In this document: piece after piece, positions 1-11,427 of the stretch | Layout: the number at the start of each line of letters is the position of its first letter | Numbering within the stretch: position 1 is the stretch's first letter | The notes under the pieces: generated by a model | What the model was told of the DNA's origin: nothing | What the model saw: the letters and a program-made list of their open reading frames with translations, nothing else | The model's database searches: none | Translations under genes and position numbers: made by a program | NCBI GenBank assembly: GCA_964503475.1 | Contig: CAZCZU010000008.1 | Coordinates: forward strand, 7,634-71,633 | Reading direction: 5' to 3' | Length of the DNA: 64,000 bases | From: CAZCZU01 sp964503475 | Lineage (GTDB): Bacteria; Pseudomonadota; Zetaproteobacteria; Mariprofundales; Mariprofundaceae

Positions 1-338
1 TCATGCTCTGCGAGCGTGGTGCCAGCTTCGGCTACAATAACCTCGTGTCGGACATGCGCTCGCTGATGGTGATGCGCGAGTTCGGCGCCCCCGTGGTGTT
101 CGATGCCACCCATTCGGTGCAGCAGCCGGGTGGCCTGGGCGGTGCGACCGGAGGCAACCGCGAATATGTGCCGGGGCTTTCGCGTGCGGCGGTGGCCGTG
201 GGTGTGGCAGCCCTGTTCATGGAGGTGCACCCTGACCCGGATCGTGCCCTTTCGGATGGACCCAATTCGCTGGCGATCGACGATCTGGAGGCGCTGCTGG
301 CAAAGCTTGCCCGCCTCGATGCGATCGCCAAGGCGTAA
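1..338 (+). CDS. kdsA: KdsA, 3-deoxy-8-phosphooctulonate synthase (C-terminal part)
   Basis: C-terminal ~112 residues of the cytoplasmic enzyme that condenses phosphoenolpyruvate with arabinose 5-phosphate to Kdo-8-phosphate, the first step of the Kdo route for LPS inner core. The family-typical segments [20 protein letters not shown] and [11 protein letters not shown], then an [17 protein letters not shown] stretch, are plainly readable. The start lies off the left edge, so length and promoter cannot be judged; nothing visible is broken. It sits 52 bp upstream of eno, an order common in proteobacteria. It is evidence for a Gram-negative outer membrane with LPS. Confidence 0.95.
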   Translation, partial: MLCERGASFGYNNLVSDMRSLMVMREFGAPVVFDATHSVQQPGGLGGATGGNREYVPGLSRAAVAVGVAALFMEVHPDPDRALSDGPNSLAIDDLEALLAKLARLDAIAKA

Positions 339-1668
<1,330 letters not shown>

Positions 1669-1671
1669 GCC

Positions 1672-1992
1672 CTGAAACAGGCCCGGCGCTGGCTGCTGCT
1701 GATCCTGGCGCTGCTGGCGCTGGGCTACATGGGCTGGGATCTGATCTTCTCCGATCACGGCTATCTTGTGTACCGGCAGGAGCAGCAGCAGCTCAAACGG
1801 CTGCAGGCCGAGGTGAAGGAGCTCAAGGCGGAGCGGGAGCGGATGGCCAGGCAGATTCTGCGCCTGCGCAATGATCCCGCTGCCCTGGAAGAGCTGATTC
1901 ACCGCGAGCTGGGCTACCTGCATCCGGACGAATATATGCTGATCATGCCCGATGAAACGAAACCCGATGCCAAGGAGCAGCACCATGAGTGA
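1672..1992 (+). CDS. ftsB: FtsB, divisome septum protein (apparent CTG start)
   Basis: Small bitopic division protein that forms the FtsQ-FtsB-FtsL complex activating septal peptidoglycan synthesis. The readable protein has a hydrophobic helix (RRWLLLILALLALGYMGW) followed by a Gln/Lys/Glu-rich coiled coil (~35-70) and a conserved-looking ELGYLHPDEYM tail. The only ATG (1729) would delete the membrane helix. The frame is closed by the eno stop just upstream, and the only plausible codon before the helix is CTG at 1672, 7 nt after GGGG. That start gives 106 residues, close to the E. coli length. It overlaps gltX by 8 nt. The family call is good; the start codon is inferred. Confidence 0.8.
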   Translation: MKQARRWLLLILALLALGYMGWDLIFSDHGYLVYRQEQQQLKRLQAEVKELKAERERMARQILRLRNDPAALEELIHRELGYLHPDEYMLIMPDETKPDAKEQHHE

Positions 1993-3385
1993 GGTCGTCA
2001 CCCGCTTTGCCCCGTCCCCGACGGGGCTGCTGCATCTCGGTAACGTACGTACGGCCCTGCTCAACTGGCTCTATGCCCGCCGCCATGGCGGGCGCTTCCT
2101 GCTCCGTTTCGAGGATACCGACCTCAACCGTTCCGAGCAGCAATACATCGAAAATATCAGTCTGGATGTGAAGTGGCTCGGGCTGGATTGGGATGGTGAC
2201 ATAAAGTTTCAGTCACGGCATGCCACAGCGCACCAAGGAGCGCTGATACACCTGTCTGCTGATGGCCATGCCTACCGGTGCTTTTGCAGCGAACATCAAT
2301 TGAACCTTGATCGTAAACTGGCGGCCTCACGCGGCCTGCCACCACGCTATGCGGGTCGTTGCCGCGATATTTCACCTGAAGAGGCTGCTCAGCGCGCTGA
2401 TGCCGGAGAGTCGCATGTCTGGCGTCTGGCTGTGCACAACGTGTCTGGTGAAATAACGGTGCGCGATGTGCTGCACGGAGACATCCATTTTGCCCGTCGC
2501 GATCTTGATGATCCGGTTGTCGTCCGTTCCGATGGTACCTTCACCTTCCTGTTACCCAACGCTGTTGACGATGCCCTGGATGGCATCACCCACGTGCTGC
2601 GCGGTGACGATCATCTGACCAACTCCGCCTATCAGGTTTGGTTACTGTCAAAACTGAAGGATATAGCACCGGTCTACAGGGCACCGGTTTATCTGCATCA
2701 TGGGCTGTTGTTGTCGGCCGAAGGAAGCAAGCTCTCCAAACGGAGCGGCAGTCACAGTGTGGCCGAACTGCGCGATGAGGGGCTGTTGCCCGGAGCCTTA
2801 GTGCAGGCGATGACGCGATTGGGACACCCCAACATGCCGGAAGAGCTGCGCGGCACTGAGCAATTGGCTGCTCATTTTGAAGCCGAGCATGTCTCCACCT
2901 CGTCGGTGCGCTGGTCGGATGAGGAGATGTGGCGCTGGCATACGCGCCTGTTGCACGCACTACCGGCGGATGAACTGGCAGAGCGGTTGGAGCAGTTTGT
3001 GCAGGAGTGTGCTCCGGAGCAGTTGAAAGCCTTGGCAGCTCTGCTGCAGGGAAATCTGGCGCATGAGCGTGAAGCGGCCGCATTCGGGCGTCTGCTGGAT
3101 GTTTCGGCGCCACTTGCGGATGAGGTGGTGGCTGTTGCAGCAGAGGCCGGCCGTGACTTCTATGCCGAGGCACGACGTTGCTGGCAGGCACAGTCCGACT
3201 GGAAAGGCTGGAGCTCGGCCCTGAAAGAGGCGACGGGCTACAAGGGCAAGGCACTGTTTATGCCGCTGCGCGCGGCATTGACCGGAGTACTGCATGGGCC
3301 TGAAATGTCACATGTGGTCGAGTTTTTGGGCCGCGAGGGGGTGGATGTGCGTCTGCAGGAGATGATGGAGCGGATCAAGGGATGA
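1985..3385 (+). CDS. gltX: Glutamyl-tRNA synthetase
   Basis: Class I aminoacyl-tRNA synthetase charging tRNA-Glu in the cytoplasm. The ATG at 1985 follows an aaggag Shine-Dalgarno and gives [20 protein letters not shown], the family N-terminus with the HIGH-equivalent HLGN at 17-20. The KMSKS-equivalent KLSKR lies near residue 248. The 466 residues are normal for the family. The first ~70 codons resemble eno in codon use, whereas the rest reads more AT-tolerant, but no break in homology is visible. It overlaps cysS by ATGA, so the two synthetases are translationally coupled. Confidence 0.94.
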   Translation: MSEVVTRFAPSPTGLLHLGNVRTALLNWLYARRHGGRFLLRFEDTDLNRSEQQYIENISLDVKWLGLDWDGDIKFQSRHATAHQGALIHLSADGHAYRCFCSEHQLNLDRKLAASRGLPPRYAGRCRDISPEEAAQRADAGESHVWRLAVHNVSGEITVRDVLHGDIHFARRDLDDPVVVRSDGTFTFLLPNAVDDALDGITHVLRGDDHLTNSAYQVWLLSKLKDIAPVYRAPVYLHHGLLLSAEGSKLSKRSGSHSVAELRDEGLLPGALVQAMTRLGHPNMPEELRGTEQLAAHFEAEHVSTSSVRWSDEEMWRWHTRLLHALPADELAERLEQFVQECAPEQLKALAALLQGNLAHEREAAAFGRLLDVSAPLADEVVAVAAEAGRDFYAEARRCWQAQSDWKGWSSALKEATGYKGKALFMPLRAALTGVLHGPEMSHVVEFLGREGVDVRLQEMMERIKG

Positions 3386-4752
3386 GTCTGACACTCTACA
3401 ACAGCTATACACGCCGGAAGGAGGCGTTTGAGCCCCTCAGGCCCGGCCATGCCGGCATGTATGTCTGCGGGGTAACGGTGTACGACGAGTGCCATGTCGG
3501 GCATGCCCGGGTGATGGTGGTATTCGATGTCATCTACCGCTGGCTGCGCGAGCTCGGTTTCGAGGTCGACTACGTACGCAACTTCACCGACATCGACGAC
3601 AAGATCATCAAGCGCGCCCGGGAGAACGGCGAGTCGATCGAGGCCTTGACCGGTCGCATGATCGAGGCCTTCTATCGCGATATGGATGCGCTCAACTGCC
3701 TGCATCCGAGCCATGAGCCGAAAGCGACGGCGCACATGGATGGCATGATCGCCATGATCGGGCAGCTGGTGGAGAAGGGCTTTGCCTACGTGGCCGACAA
3801 TGGCGATGTGCTCTATGCCGTGCGCAAGTTCGATGGCTATGGCCAGCTCTCCGGCAAGAATCTCGACGAGCTGCAGGCCGGCAGCCGGGTGGAGGTCGAG
3901 AGCAGCAAGCACGACCCGTTCGATTTCGTGCTGTGGAAACAGGCCAAGCCGGGGGAGCCAGCGTGGGATTCGCCGTGGGGCAAGGGCAGGCCTGGCTGGC
4001 ATATCGAGTGCTCGGCCATGAGCTGTGCCCATCTGGGCGATACCTTCGACATCCATGGCGGCGGTATGGATCTGAAGTTTCCGCACCACGAGAACGAGAT
4101 CGCCCAGGCCAGGGCAGCCAACGGCGGCGGTTTTGCCCGTTACTGGCTGCACAATGGCTTTGTGAACATCAATGCCGAGAAGATGTCCAAGTCGCTGGGC
4201 AACTTCTTCACCATCCGCGAGGTGACGAAGCGCTATCACCCGGAAGTGCTGCGCATGTTTATCCTCGGCACACACTACCGCTCGCCGCTCGATTTTTCCG
4301 ATGCAGCGCTCGATGCCGCCAAAGCGGGGCTGGATCGTCTGTATGAGGTGCGTCGTCGCCTTCCGGTCGAGGTGGATGTTAGCGGAGCTCAACTTCCAGC
4401 CTCATTCCTTGAGGCGATGAATGATGATTTCAATACGCCAGAGGCGCTGGCCATGCTGTTCGAGCTTGGACGGAAGATCAATCGCGGCCTGGATCAGGGC
4501 GAATCGGTTGATGCGGAAGCGGCGGCATTTGTACATGGTTGTACGCTGCTCGGCATTGTGGAGCAGGATGCCGGTAGCTGGTTCCATGCCGCTGGCGTCG
4601 ATGCACAAGCAATTGAGCAGTTGATCGAGGAGAGACTGGAGGCACGCAGACAGCGCGATTTTGCCCGTGCCGATGAGATTCGTGATCAACTGGCCGCCGA
4701 AGGCATTGTTCTTGAGGACAGCCCGAACGGAACAAGCTGGAAAAAGGCGTGA
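3382..4752 (+). CDS. cysS: Cysteinyl-tRNA synthetase
   Basis: Class I synthetase charging tRNA-Cys; 456 residues, as expected. The HIGH motif is HVGH (38-41) in [19 protein letters not shown] is intact (~267-271, [13 protein letters not shown]). Zinc ligands typical of the family are visible: Cys29, the Cys of HIECSAMS and the His pair in [10 protein letters not shown]. The C-terminal anticodon-binding part ends in [20 protein letters not shown], a classic tail. It overlaps gltX by 4 nt and is the last housekeeping gene before the polysaccharide locus. Confidence 0.95.
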   Translation: MSLTLYNSYTRRKEAFEPLRPGHAGMYVCGVTVYDECHVGHARVMVVFDVIYRWLRELGFEVDYVRNFTDIDDKIIKRARENGESIEALTGRMIEAFYRDMDALNCLHPSHEPKATAHMDGMIAMIGQLVEKGFAYVADNGDVLYAVRKFDGYGQLSGKNLDELQAGSRVEVESSKHDPFDFVLWKQAKPGEPAWDSPWGKGRPGWHIECSAMSCAHLGDTFDIHGGGMDLKFPHHENEIAQARAANGGGFARYWLHNGFVNINAEKMSKSLGNFFTIREVTKRYHPEVLRMFILGTHYRSPLDFSDAALDAAKAGLDRLYEVRRRLPVEVDVSGAQLPASFLEAMNDDFNTPEALAMLFELGRKINRGLDQGESVDAEAAAFVHGCTLLGIVEQDAGSWFHAAGVDAQAIEQLIEERLEARRQRDFARADEIRDQLAAEGIVLEDSPNGTSWKKA

Positions 4753-4802
4753 GATTTTAACGGCCTGGCGTTAATGTCGGCCGAACAGATTTGGGAGGAG
4801 AG

Positions 4803-5366
4803 ATGTCAGCACGAAAAGGTTTTTGCCTCTGGTTTACCGGCCTTTCGGGTGCCGGAAAGAGTACCGTAAGCGGTGCCGTGCACCATGCCCTGCAGGAGCG
4901 TGGCATTACCAATGTCGAGCTGCTCGATGGTGATGAGGTGCGCACCCATCTGACCAAGGGACTCGGCTTTTCCAAAGAGGACCGCGATACCAATGTGCTG
5001 CGCATCGGCTGGGTCTGCCAGTTGCTGGCCAAGCATGGCGTGCCCTGCATGACGGCCGCGATTTCGCCCTACCGCGACATTCGTGGCCAGGTGCGCGAGA
5101 TGGTCGAGAAGGCGGCCGGCAAAGGCGCCTTTATCGAGGTGTTCGTCAATGCCAGCGTCGAAGAGTGTGCCCGCCGTGATGTGAAGGGGCTTTATGCCAA
5201 GGCGATGAAGGGCGAAATTCCGCAGTTTACCGGTGTTTCCGATCCTTACGAGGCGCCCGAAACGCCGGAAGTTGAACTGGTGACCGAGCATGAGGAGTTG
5301 GAAGAGAGTGTGGCCAAAGTGCTGGCCTATCTCGAACAGAACGGCTTCATCGAAGGCCGGGAATAA
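4803..5366 (+). CDS. cysC: Adenylylsulfate (APS) kinase
   Basis: Phosphorylates APS to PAPS, the sulfate donor for sulfotransferases and for assimilatory PAPS reduction. The P-loop GLSGAGKST is at residues 13-21. ELLDGDEVRTHLTKGLGFSKEDRDTN and FVNASVEECARRDVKGLYAKA are family hallmarks. 187 residues. The ATG at 4803 follows a strong ggaggag. No ATP sulfurylase (cysD/N or sat) adjoins it. Instead its stop overlaps the manC start by one base, placing PAPS formation at the head of the glycan locus and matching the sulfotransferase at 36613. I infer a role in sulfating the glycan. Confidence 0.92.
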   Translation: MSARKGFCLWFTGLSGAGKSTVSGAVHHALQERGITNVELLDGDEVRTHLTKGLGFSKEDRDTNVLRIGWVCQLLAKHGVPCMTAAISPYRDIRGQVREMVEKAAGKGAFIEVFVNASVEECARRDVKGLYAKAMKGEIPQFTGVSDPYEAPETPEVELVTEHEELEESVAKVLAYLEQNGFIEGRE

Positions 5367-6781
5367 TGTCTGAGCTGCATGCCGTGATCCTGGCCGGCGG
5401 CTCCGGCAGTCGCTTGTGGCCGCTGTCGCGACAACAGCTGCCGAAGCAGTTTCTCGATCTCCAAGGTGAGACGACTCTGCTGCAGGCCACCATCGATCGT
5501 CTGCCGGAGAGCATGACGTCGGAACAGGTCTGGGTTGTGACGGGTGAGAAGCATGCCATGGGCGAGGCCTACGACATGCTCGACGGCCTCAATACGATCC
5601 GTGAGCCGGTGGGCCGCAATACGGCACCGGCCATCGCCGTGGCCGCAGCCTGGCTTGCCGACAAGGGTGGCAACGATCCGATCATGGCGGTGTTTCCGGC
5701 CGATCACCTGATCCGCGATACCGGCGCCTTTCGCCGTTCCCTCGCCCTGGCTGTCCAGGCGGCCGAAGAGGGAAGCCTGGTCACCTTCGGTATTCAGCCG
5801 ACACGACCCGATACCGGCTTTGGCTATATTCAGGCAACGCAGCCGGATGATTACGGCATTTTCGATGTGCAGCGCTTCGCCGAGAAGCCGGATGCCGATA
5901 CCGCCGCGTCATTTATCGCCTCCGGAGACTACTACTGGAATGCCGGCATGTTTGTCTGGAAGGCATCCACGATCCTCGAAGAGATTCAAGCGCATCTTCC
6001 GCAGGTCTGGCAGGTGCTGGAATGCATGCGGGATGAGTGGCGCCAGGGTGCCGATTATCAGGATGTGATTCATCGCCATTTTGCCGATATGCCTGATATC
6101 TCCATCGATTATGGTGTTATGGAGAAGGCATCACGAGTGCGTCTGGTTCCGGCCGATATGGGCTGGTCGGATGTTGGTAGCTGGGATGCCGTCTACGAGG
6201 TATCGCACAAGGATGAGGGTGGCAATGCCGTGGCCGGCAATGTCATGGCCATCGACTGCCACAACTCGCTGATACGCAGTCGTTCGCGCCTGGTGGCAGC
6301 GGTGGGTCTGGAAGATGTGATCGCCGTGGAAACGCCGGATGCCATCCTGCTGGTGCAGCGTGGCGAGAGCCAGCGGGTGCGCGAGGTGGTCGATGCCCTG
6401 AAACTGCGTGGCGGCAGCGAGCATATCGAGCATGTGACAGTGCGCCGACCCTGGGGCTGTTATACGGTGCTGGAGGATCGCGCCAGCGGCTACAAGCTGA
6501 AACGCATCGAGGTGAAGCCGGGGGGCTCACTGAGCCTGCAGAGCCATCAGCATCGCTCCGAGCATTGGGTAGTTGTCTCGGGAACCGCGACCGTGACACG
6601 CGGGGATGAAGTGGCCACCGTGGCCAAAAACGAAAGTACCTATATCCCGATCGGGGTGAAGCATCGCCTCGAAAACCGGGGCAAGGTGCCGCTGCATATC
6701 GTCGAGGTGCAGGTGGGTGAATACCTGGGCGAGGACGATATCCAGCGCTTTGAGGATAATTATGGGCGGAATGACGGATAA
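5366..6781 (+). CDS. manC: Mannose-1-P guanylyltransferase / mannose-6-P isomerase (ManC/AlgA type)
   Basis: Bifunctional cytoplasmic enzyme of 471 residues supplying GDP-mannose. The N-terminal nucleotidyltransferase shows GGSGSRLWPLSR (11-22), the GRNTAPAIAVAA motif and FAEKPDADTA. The C-terminal type II isomerase cupin shows RPWGCYTVLEDR and metal-site-like QSHQHRSEHW (~390). GDP-mannose feeds gmd/fcl downstream and any mannosyltransferase. It is coupled to cysC (1-nt overlap) and overlaps the next gene by 20 nt. ManC, AlgA and XanB cannot be separated by sequence alone. Confidence 0.93.
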   Translation: MSELHAVILAGGSGSRLWPLSRQQLPKQFLDLQGETTLLQATIDRLPESMTSEQVWVVTGEKHAMGEAYDMLDGLNTIREPVGRNTAPAIAVAAAWLADKGGNDPIMAVFPADHLIRDTGAFRRSLALAVQAAEEGSLVTFGIQPTRPDTGFGYIQATQPDDYGIFDVQRFAEKPDADTAASFIASGDYYWNAGMFVWKASTILEEIQAHLPQVWQVLECMRDEWRQGADYQDVIHRHFADMPDISIDYGVMEKASRVRLVPADMGWSDVGSWDAVYEVSHKDEGGNAVAGNVMAIDCHNSLIRSRSRLVAAVGLEDVIAVETPDAILLVQRGESQRVREVVDALKLRGGSEHIEHVTVRRPWGCYTVLEDRASGYKLKRIEVKPGGSLSLQSHQHRSEHWVVVSGTATVTRGDEVATVAKNESTYIPIGVKHRLENRGKVPLHIVEVQVGEYLGEDDIQRFEDNYGRNDG

Positions 6782-8054
6782 GCGTGTTGCACTGGTCGGC
6801 ATGGGCTATGTCGGCCTGCCTCTGGCGCTTGCCTTCGGGCGGGTGATGCCGACGATCGGTTTCGATATCTCACAGGAAAAGATCGATGCCTATCGGCAGG
6901 GCTATGATCCGACCGGTGAGATGGCGAATGCGCTGTTCGACAGGGCAACGCAGCTTGAGGTGACGACGGATGCTGGCCGCATTGCCGAAGCGGATTATGT
7001 TGTCGTGGCTGTGCCGACGCCGGTGGATAATGCCCATCAGCCGGATCTGACCCCTGTCATTCGCGCGACCGAGACCGTGGCCCGCAATCTGAAGCAGGGG
7101 GCGATTGTCGTTTTTGAGTCGACGGTGTACCCCGGCGTGACCGAGGATGTCTGCGTGCCGATTCTGGAACGCGAGTCCGGGTTGAAATGCGGTGAGGGTT
7201 TCCGGGTCGGCTACTCCCCTGAAAGGGTGAACCCGGGCGACAAGGTGCACACGCTTGAGCGGATCGTGAAGGTGGTCTCCGGTCAGGACGAACAGACCCT
7301 GGAAGAGGTGGCTGCACTCTACGAGCGGGTGATCGAGGCGGGAGTGCACCGCGCTCCGACGATCAAGGTCGCGGAAGCGGCCAAGGTGATCGAGAATACC
7401 CAGCGTGATGTCAATATTGCCCTGATCAACGAGCTGGCCCTTATTTTTCACAAGCTGGGTATCGATACGCAGGATGTGCTGGAAGCGGCTGGAAGCAAAT
7501 GGAACTTTCTTCCCTTTAAACCGGGGCTGGTCGGTGGTCACTGTATCGGGGTCGATCCCTATTATCTGACCCATCGGGCCGAGATCGTCGGTTTCCGTCC
7601 TGAAATTATCAAGGCCGCCCGCCGGATCAATGACGGTATGGGGCGCTGGCTGGCCGAACAGACCGTGGTCGAGATGATTCGTGCCGGAGTTGCCGTCAAG
7701 GGTGCGCGGGTGGGCGTGCTTGGCCTGACCTTCAAGGAGAATTGCGCTGACCTGCGCAATACCAAGGTTGTGGACTGTATCGCGGAGCTTGAAGACCTGG
7801 GGGTGGAAGTACTGGTTCACGACCCGGTGGCCAATCCGGAAGATGCCCGGCATGAATATGGCCTTGAGCTTGTTGATTGGGAGTCTATGGCAGGCCTGAA
7901 TGCCATTATTCTTGCTGTGGCCCATGCCGAGTTCGACGGGATTGAAACACGTCTGTCGAGCTGCTGCCGGGCAGGCGCCCCGGTGATGGACGTGAAGTCG
8001 GTCTTGTCAGTTGAACAGGTGCAGGCTGCAGGGCTTACCTTGTGGCGACTGTAA
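6762..8054 (+). CDS. UDP-N-acetylhexosamine 6-dehydrogenase (TviB/WbpO type)
   Basis: NAD-dependent oxidation of UDP-HexNAc at C6 to the uronate, giving an acidic sugar donor. The Rossmann motif GMGYVG is at 13-18. The catalytic Cys (~261) sits in GLVGGHCIGVDPYYLTH, preceded by GSKWNFLPFKP, wording I associate with TviB/WbpO (UDP-GlcNAc/GalNAc dehydrogenases) rather than WecC or Ugd. The C-terminal VGVLGLTFKENCADLRNTK is also typical. ATG 6762 has gagg upstream; ATG 6771 is an alternative. 430 residues. It is the last gene before the regulator, and no rho-independent terminator is visible after it. Confidence 0.88.
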   Translation: MGGMTDKRVALVGMGYVGLPLALAFGRVMPTIGFDISQEKIDAYRQGYDPTGEMANALFDRATQLEVTTDAGRIAEADYVVVAVPTPVDNAHQPDLTPVIRATETVARNLKQGAIVVFESTVYPGVTEDVCVPILERESGLKCGEGFRVGYSPERVNPGDKVHTLERIVKVVSGQDEQTLEEVAALYERVIEAGVHRAPTIKVAEAAKVIENTQRDVNIALINELALIFHKLGIDTQDVLEAAGSKWNFLPFKPGLVGGHCIGVDPYYLTHRAEIVGFRPEIIKAARRINDGMGRWLAEQTVVEMIRAGVAVKGARVGVLGLTFKENCADLRNTKVVDCIAELEDLGVEVLVHDPVANPEDARHEYGLELVDWESMAGLNAIILAVAHAEFDGIETRLSSCCRAGAPVMDVKSVLSVEQVQAAGLTLWRL

Positions 8055-8091
8055 CGCCCCTTTTTAAACGCTGACGTTTTGCCTCCCGGGC

Positions 8092-8120
8092 TTGACAGCA
8101 TGACGCGTGCGGGATTGTAT
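8092..8120 (+). promoter_or_regulatory. Candidate sigma-70 promoter for the MarR-like EPS regulator
   Basis: A perfect TTGACA (8092-8097) is followed after 17 bp by TTGTAT (8115-8120), which shares T1, A5 and T6 with TATAAT. Transcription would begin near 8127, almost at the regulator ATG (8129), implying a very short or leaderless message. The -10 match is weak; spacing and -35 are ideal. Confidence 0.4.
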
Positions 8121-8128
8121 GCGTTCAG

Positions 8129-8488
8129 ATGATGAACGGGCCCGCGCATGATGATGGTACCAGCTACAAACTGCTGAAGACGCTGGAAGAAAACCCATCC
8201 CTTTCTCAAAGGGATCTGGCACAGCTCGTGGGCGTCAGCCTTGGCAAGGTCAACTTCTGCCTGAAAGCCCTGATCGAAAAGGGGTGTCTTAAAGTTAATA
8301 ATTTCCGTAACAGCGATAACAAGCTGGCTTACGCCTATTTTCTGACTCCGGCCGGTCTGGAAGAGAAGACCCGGATGACGGTCACATTCCTGAAATACAA
8401 GACGGAAGAGTATGAGCGCCTGCGCGCCGAAATCGAAGAGCTTCGACGCGAAGCGGAGAAAGAGGGCTCTGCGGACGGCGTCGCATGA
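8129..8488 (+). CDS. MarR-family EPS-associated transcriptional regulator
   Basis: 119-residue winged-helix protein. [42 protein letters not shown] (~14-55) is a clear helix-turn-helix of the MarR/Lrp-like kind used by regulators repeatedly found inside exopolysaccharide clusters. The C-terminal half is a charged helix ([24 protein letters not shown]) suited to dimerisation. Start: tandem ATGs at 8129/8132 with no convincing Shine-Dalgarno, in line with the candidate leaderless promoter. It stands alone between precursor genes and gmd and probably controls the locus; its operator is unknown. Confidence 0.85.
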   Translation: MMNGPAHDDGTSYKLLKTLEENPSLSQRDLAQLVGVSLGKVNFCLKALIEKGCLKVNNFRNSDNKLAYAYFLTPAGLEEKTRMTVTFLKYKTEEYERLRAEIEELRREAEKEGSADGVA

Positions 8489-8522
8489 CCGAGAGAGCCG
8501 TTGGTTATTATATGGAGCAAGC

Positions 8523-9608
8523 ATGATGAAAAGAGCATTGATCACCGGTGTAACCGGCCAGGACGGCGCTTATCTGGCTGGGTTGCTGCTGGAGAAGGGA
8601 TACGAGGTGCACGGCATCAAGCGACGCACTTCGCTGTTCAATACCGATCGTATCGATCACCTCTACCAGGATCCGCATGAAACGGAGCGTCGCTTTGTCC
8701 TGCATTACGGCGACATGACCGACTCCTCGAGCCTGATCCGCATCATCCAGCAGGTGCAGCCGGACGAAATCTACAACCTCGCGGCCCAAAGCCATGTGGC
8801 TGTATCGTTCGAGGAGCCGGAGTACACGGCCAATTCCGATGCTCTGGGCGCCCTGCGCGTTTTGGAAGCGATTCGAATCCTGGGGCTGGAGAAGAAGACC
8901 CGTTTCTACCAGGCCTCCACCTCCGAGCTCTACGGCCTGGTACAGGAGATGCCGCAGAAGGAGACGACACCGTTCTACCCGCGCAGCCCCTATGCCGTAG
9001 CCAAGCTCTACGCCTACTGGATTACGGTGAACTACCGCGAGTCCTACGGCATGTATGCTTGCAACGGCATCCTGTTCAACCATGAATCGCCGCTGCGCGG
9101 CGAGACTTTCGTCACCCGCAAGATCACCCGCGCTTTGGCCCGCATCAAGCTGGGGCTGCAGGATTGCCTCTATCTGGGCAATATGGACGCCAAGCGCGAC
9201 TGGGGCCATGCCAAAGATTACGTGGAGATGCAGTGGCTGATGCTGCAGCAGGATGTGCCTGAGGATTTCGTCATCGCCACCGGTGTACAGTACTCGGTAC
9301 GCGACTTCGTCAATGCCGCGGCGAAGGAGATTGGCATTGAGATCACCTGGAAGGGCGAGGGTGTGGATGAGAAGGGCTATGACGCTCACGGCAACTGCAT
9401 TGTCGCCGTCGATCCCCGCTACTTCCGTCCGGCTGAGGTGGAGACGCTTCTGGGTGATCCCTCCAAGGCTCATGAGAAACTGGGTTGGAAACCTCGCATT
9501 ACATTCGAGGCGCTGGTCGGAGAAATGATGCGCGAGGATATGAAAGCGGCCGAGCGTGATGCGCTGATCAAGCAACATGGCTTTAAGGCCTTCGATTACA
9601 ACGAGTGA
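8523..9608 (+). CDS. gmd: GDP-mannose 4,6-dehydratase
   Basis: Extended SDR converting GDP-D-mannose to GDP-4-keto-6-deoxymannose. [27 protein letters not shown] is the NADP-binding N-terminus. The catalytic Ser/Thr is in ASTSELYG and the Tyr-Lys in [35 protein letters not shown] and [23 protein letters not shown] are diagnostic for Gmd. 361 residues. The ATG 8523 follows ggag; the frame is open further upstream but that part lies inside the regulator gene. It acts with manC and fcl to yield GDP-L-fucose. Confidence 0.96.
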   Translation: MMKRALITGVTGQDGAYLAGLLLEKGYEVHGIKRRTSLFNTDRIDHLYQDPHETERRFVLHYGDMTDSSSLIRIIQQVQPDEIYNLAAQSHVAVSFEEPEYTANSDALGALRVLEAIRILGLEKKTRFYQASTSELYGLVQEMPQKETTPFYPRSPYAVAKLYAYWITVNYRESYGMYACNGILFNHESPLRGETFVTRKITRALARIKLGLQDCLYLGNMDAKRDWGHAKDYVEMQWLMLQQDVPEDFVIATGVQYSVRDFVNAAAKEIGIEITWKGEGVDEKGYDAHGNCIVAVDPRYFRPAEVETLLGDPSKAHEKLGWKPRITFEALVGEMMREDMKAAERDALIKQHGFKAFDYNE

Positions 9609-10660
9609 TGGCAATGCAGCAACAAGACAAGATTTTTGTGGCAGGACACCGTGGTCTGGTTGGCTCAGCCATTGTTCGGAAGCTTGAACAGGAAGGATTT
9701 AATAATCTGATTCTGCGCACTTCCGCTGAGCTGGACCTGTGTGATTCCGAGGCTGTGGCCCTCTTTTTCGATCGCGAGCGGCCGGATTATGTCTTTCTGG
9801 CAGCTGCCAAGGTGGGTGGCATTCTGGCCAACAGCACCTACCCGGCTGATTTTATTCGTAACAACCTGCAGATTCAGACCAATGTCATTGATTCGGCATA
9901 TCGCAGTGGTGTGAAGAAGTTGCTGTTCTTGGGCTCTTCCTGCATCTATCCCAAGCATGCACCGCAGCCGATGAAGGAGGAGTATCTGCTCACCGGCGAG
10001 CTTGAGCCTACCAACGAGTGGTACGCCATCGCCAAGATCGCCGGCATCAAGACCTGTCAGGCCTATCACCGTCAGTATGGTTTCGATGCCATCAGCCTGA
10101 TGCCGACCAACCTGTATGGCCCCAATGACAACTTTGACCTGAATAACTCACATGTGCTGCCGGCCCTAATCCGCAAATTTCACCTCGCAAAGCTTGCGGC
10201 CGCCGGCGACGTAGTAGGTATTGCCAAAGACGAAGCTCAATATGGCCGGATTCCTGATGACATCCTGCGCATGCTTGGGCTGATTCGTCTCGATCACGGT
10301 TTTGTCCGTAATGAGAAAGAGCCGAAGGTCATGTTGTGGGGGACAGGTTCGCCGAAGCGGGAGTTCCTGTATGTCGATGATCTTGCAGATGCTTCCCTCT
10401 TTCTGATGCAGAACTACGAACAAGAGTCGATCATCAATGTCGGCGCAGGCGAGGATATCCGTATTCGTGAATTGGCCGGGCTGGTGCAATCCATTGTCGA
10501 ATTCGACGGAGACGCCATTTGGGATGAGGGTAAGCCGGATGGTACGCCGCGTAAACTGATGGATGTCACTCGCCTGCATGACCTGGGCTGGTCCGGAAGT
10601 GTGACGCTTTCGGATGGTATTCGCCGGGTTTATAGTTCTTATTGTGGGGAGCAGATATGA
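9608..10660 (+). CDS. fcl: GDP-L-fucose synthase
   Basis: Bifunctional 3,5-epimerase/4-reductase finishing GDP-L-fucose. It shows [14 protein letters not shown] (N-terminal Rossmann), [20 protein letters not shown], the catalytic YAIAKIAG and [28 protein letters not shown]. At 350 residues it is ~30 longer than E. coli WcaG. The extra residues lie at about 192-232 ([18 protein letters not shown]...), just before [21 protein letters not shown], and look like a surface insertion also known in some relatives. ATG 9608 overlaps the gmd stop by one base. Confidence 0.94.
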   Translation: MAMQQQDKIFVAGHRGLVGSAIVRKLEQEGFNNLILRTSAELDLCDSEAVALFFDRERPDYVFLAAAKVGGILANSTYPADFIRNNLQIQTNVIDSAYRSGVKKLLFLGSSCIYPKHAPQPMKEEYLLTGELEPTNEWYAIAKIAGIKTCQAYHRQYGFDAISLMPTNLYGPNDNFDLNNSHVLPALIRKFHLAKLAAAGDVVGIAKDEAQYGRIPDDILRMLGLIRLDHGFVRNEKEPKVMLWGTGSPKREFLYVDDLADASLFLMQNYEQESIINVGAGEDIRIRELAGLVQSIVEFDGDAIWDEGKPDGTPRKLMDVTRLHDLGWSGSVTLSDGIRRVYSSYCGEQI

Positions 10661-11427
10661 AGGCGGTGATTCTTGCCGGCGGATACGGCACGCGTATCAG
10701 TGAGGAGACCCATCTCAAGCCGAAACCGATGATCGAAATTGGCGGGAAGCCCATTCTCTGGCACATCATGAAAACGTTCAGCAGCCATGGAATCCATGAA
10801 TTTGTAATCTGCCTCGGCTACAAGGGCTATCTGATCAAGGAGTATTTCGCCAACTATTATCTGCATACCTCGGATGTCACGTTTGATATGCGAGACAACT
10901 CGATGCAGGTGCACCAAAATACGGCAGAACCTTGGAAGGTGACATTGGTTGATACTGGCGAGAATACGATGACCGGTGGTCGTCTGAAGCGTATTGCATC
11001 CTATCTGGATGAGGATGATTTCTGCTTTACCTATGGTGATGGCGTCGGAAATGTCGATATCTCGGAACTGATCAAGTTCCACCGTTCCCAGTCAAGCCTG
11101 GCAACGGTTACTGCTGTGCAGCCACCGGGCCGTTTCGGTTCGATTGACCTCAGTGGCCATAAAATTCGCTCCTTTGAGGAGAAGCCGCAGGGCGATGGTT
11201 CCTGGGTAAATGGTGGCTACTTTGTTCTCTCGCCGAAAGTGATCGACTATATCAGCAGCGATGATTGTGTCTGGGAGCGAGAGCCGCTCCAGAACCTGGC
11301 TGCCGAGGGGGAGCTTTCCGCCTATATGCACCGTGGCTTCTGGCAGCCGATGGATACCTTGCGAGATAAGACGCACCTCGAAGAGCTCTGGGCCGGCGGC
11401 GATGCGCCTTGGAAGATCTGGGCATGA
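10657..11427 (+). CDS. rfbF: Glucose-1-phosphate cytidylyltransferase
   Basis: Makes CDP-glucose from CTP and glucose 1-phosphate, the entry to CDP-deoxy sugars. The nucleotidyltransferase signature [35 protein letters not shown] is distinctive of RfbF/DdhA, as are [12 protein letters not shown] and the ending [21 protein letters not shown]. 256 residues, normal. ATGA overlaps with fcl upstream and rfbG downstream make it part of a tightly coupled cassette. Confidence 0.95.
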   Translation: MKAVILAGGYGTRISEETHLKPKPMIEIGGKPILWHIMKTFSSHGIHEFVICLGYKGYLIKEYFANYYLHTSDVTFDMRDNSMQVHQNTAEPWKVTLVDTGENTMTGGRLKRIASYLDEDDFCFTYGDGVGNVDISELIKFHRSQSSLATVTAVQPPGRFGSIDLSGHKIRSFEEKPQGDGSWVNGGYFVLSPKVIDYISSDDCVWEREPLQNLAAEGELSAYMHRGFWQPMDTLRDKTHLEELWAGGDAPWKIWA

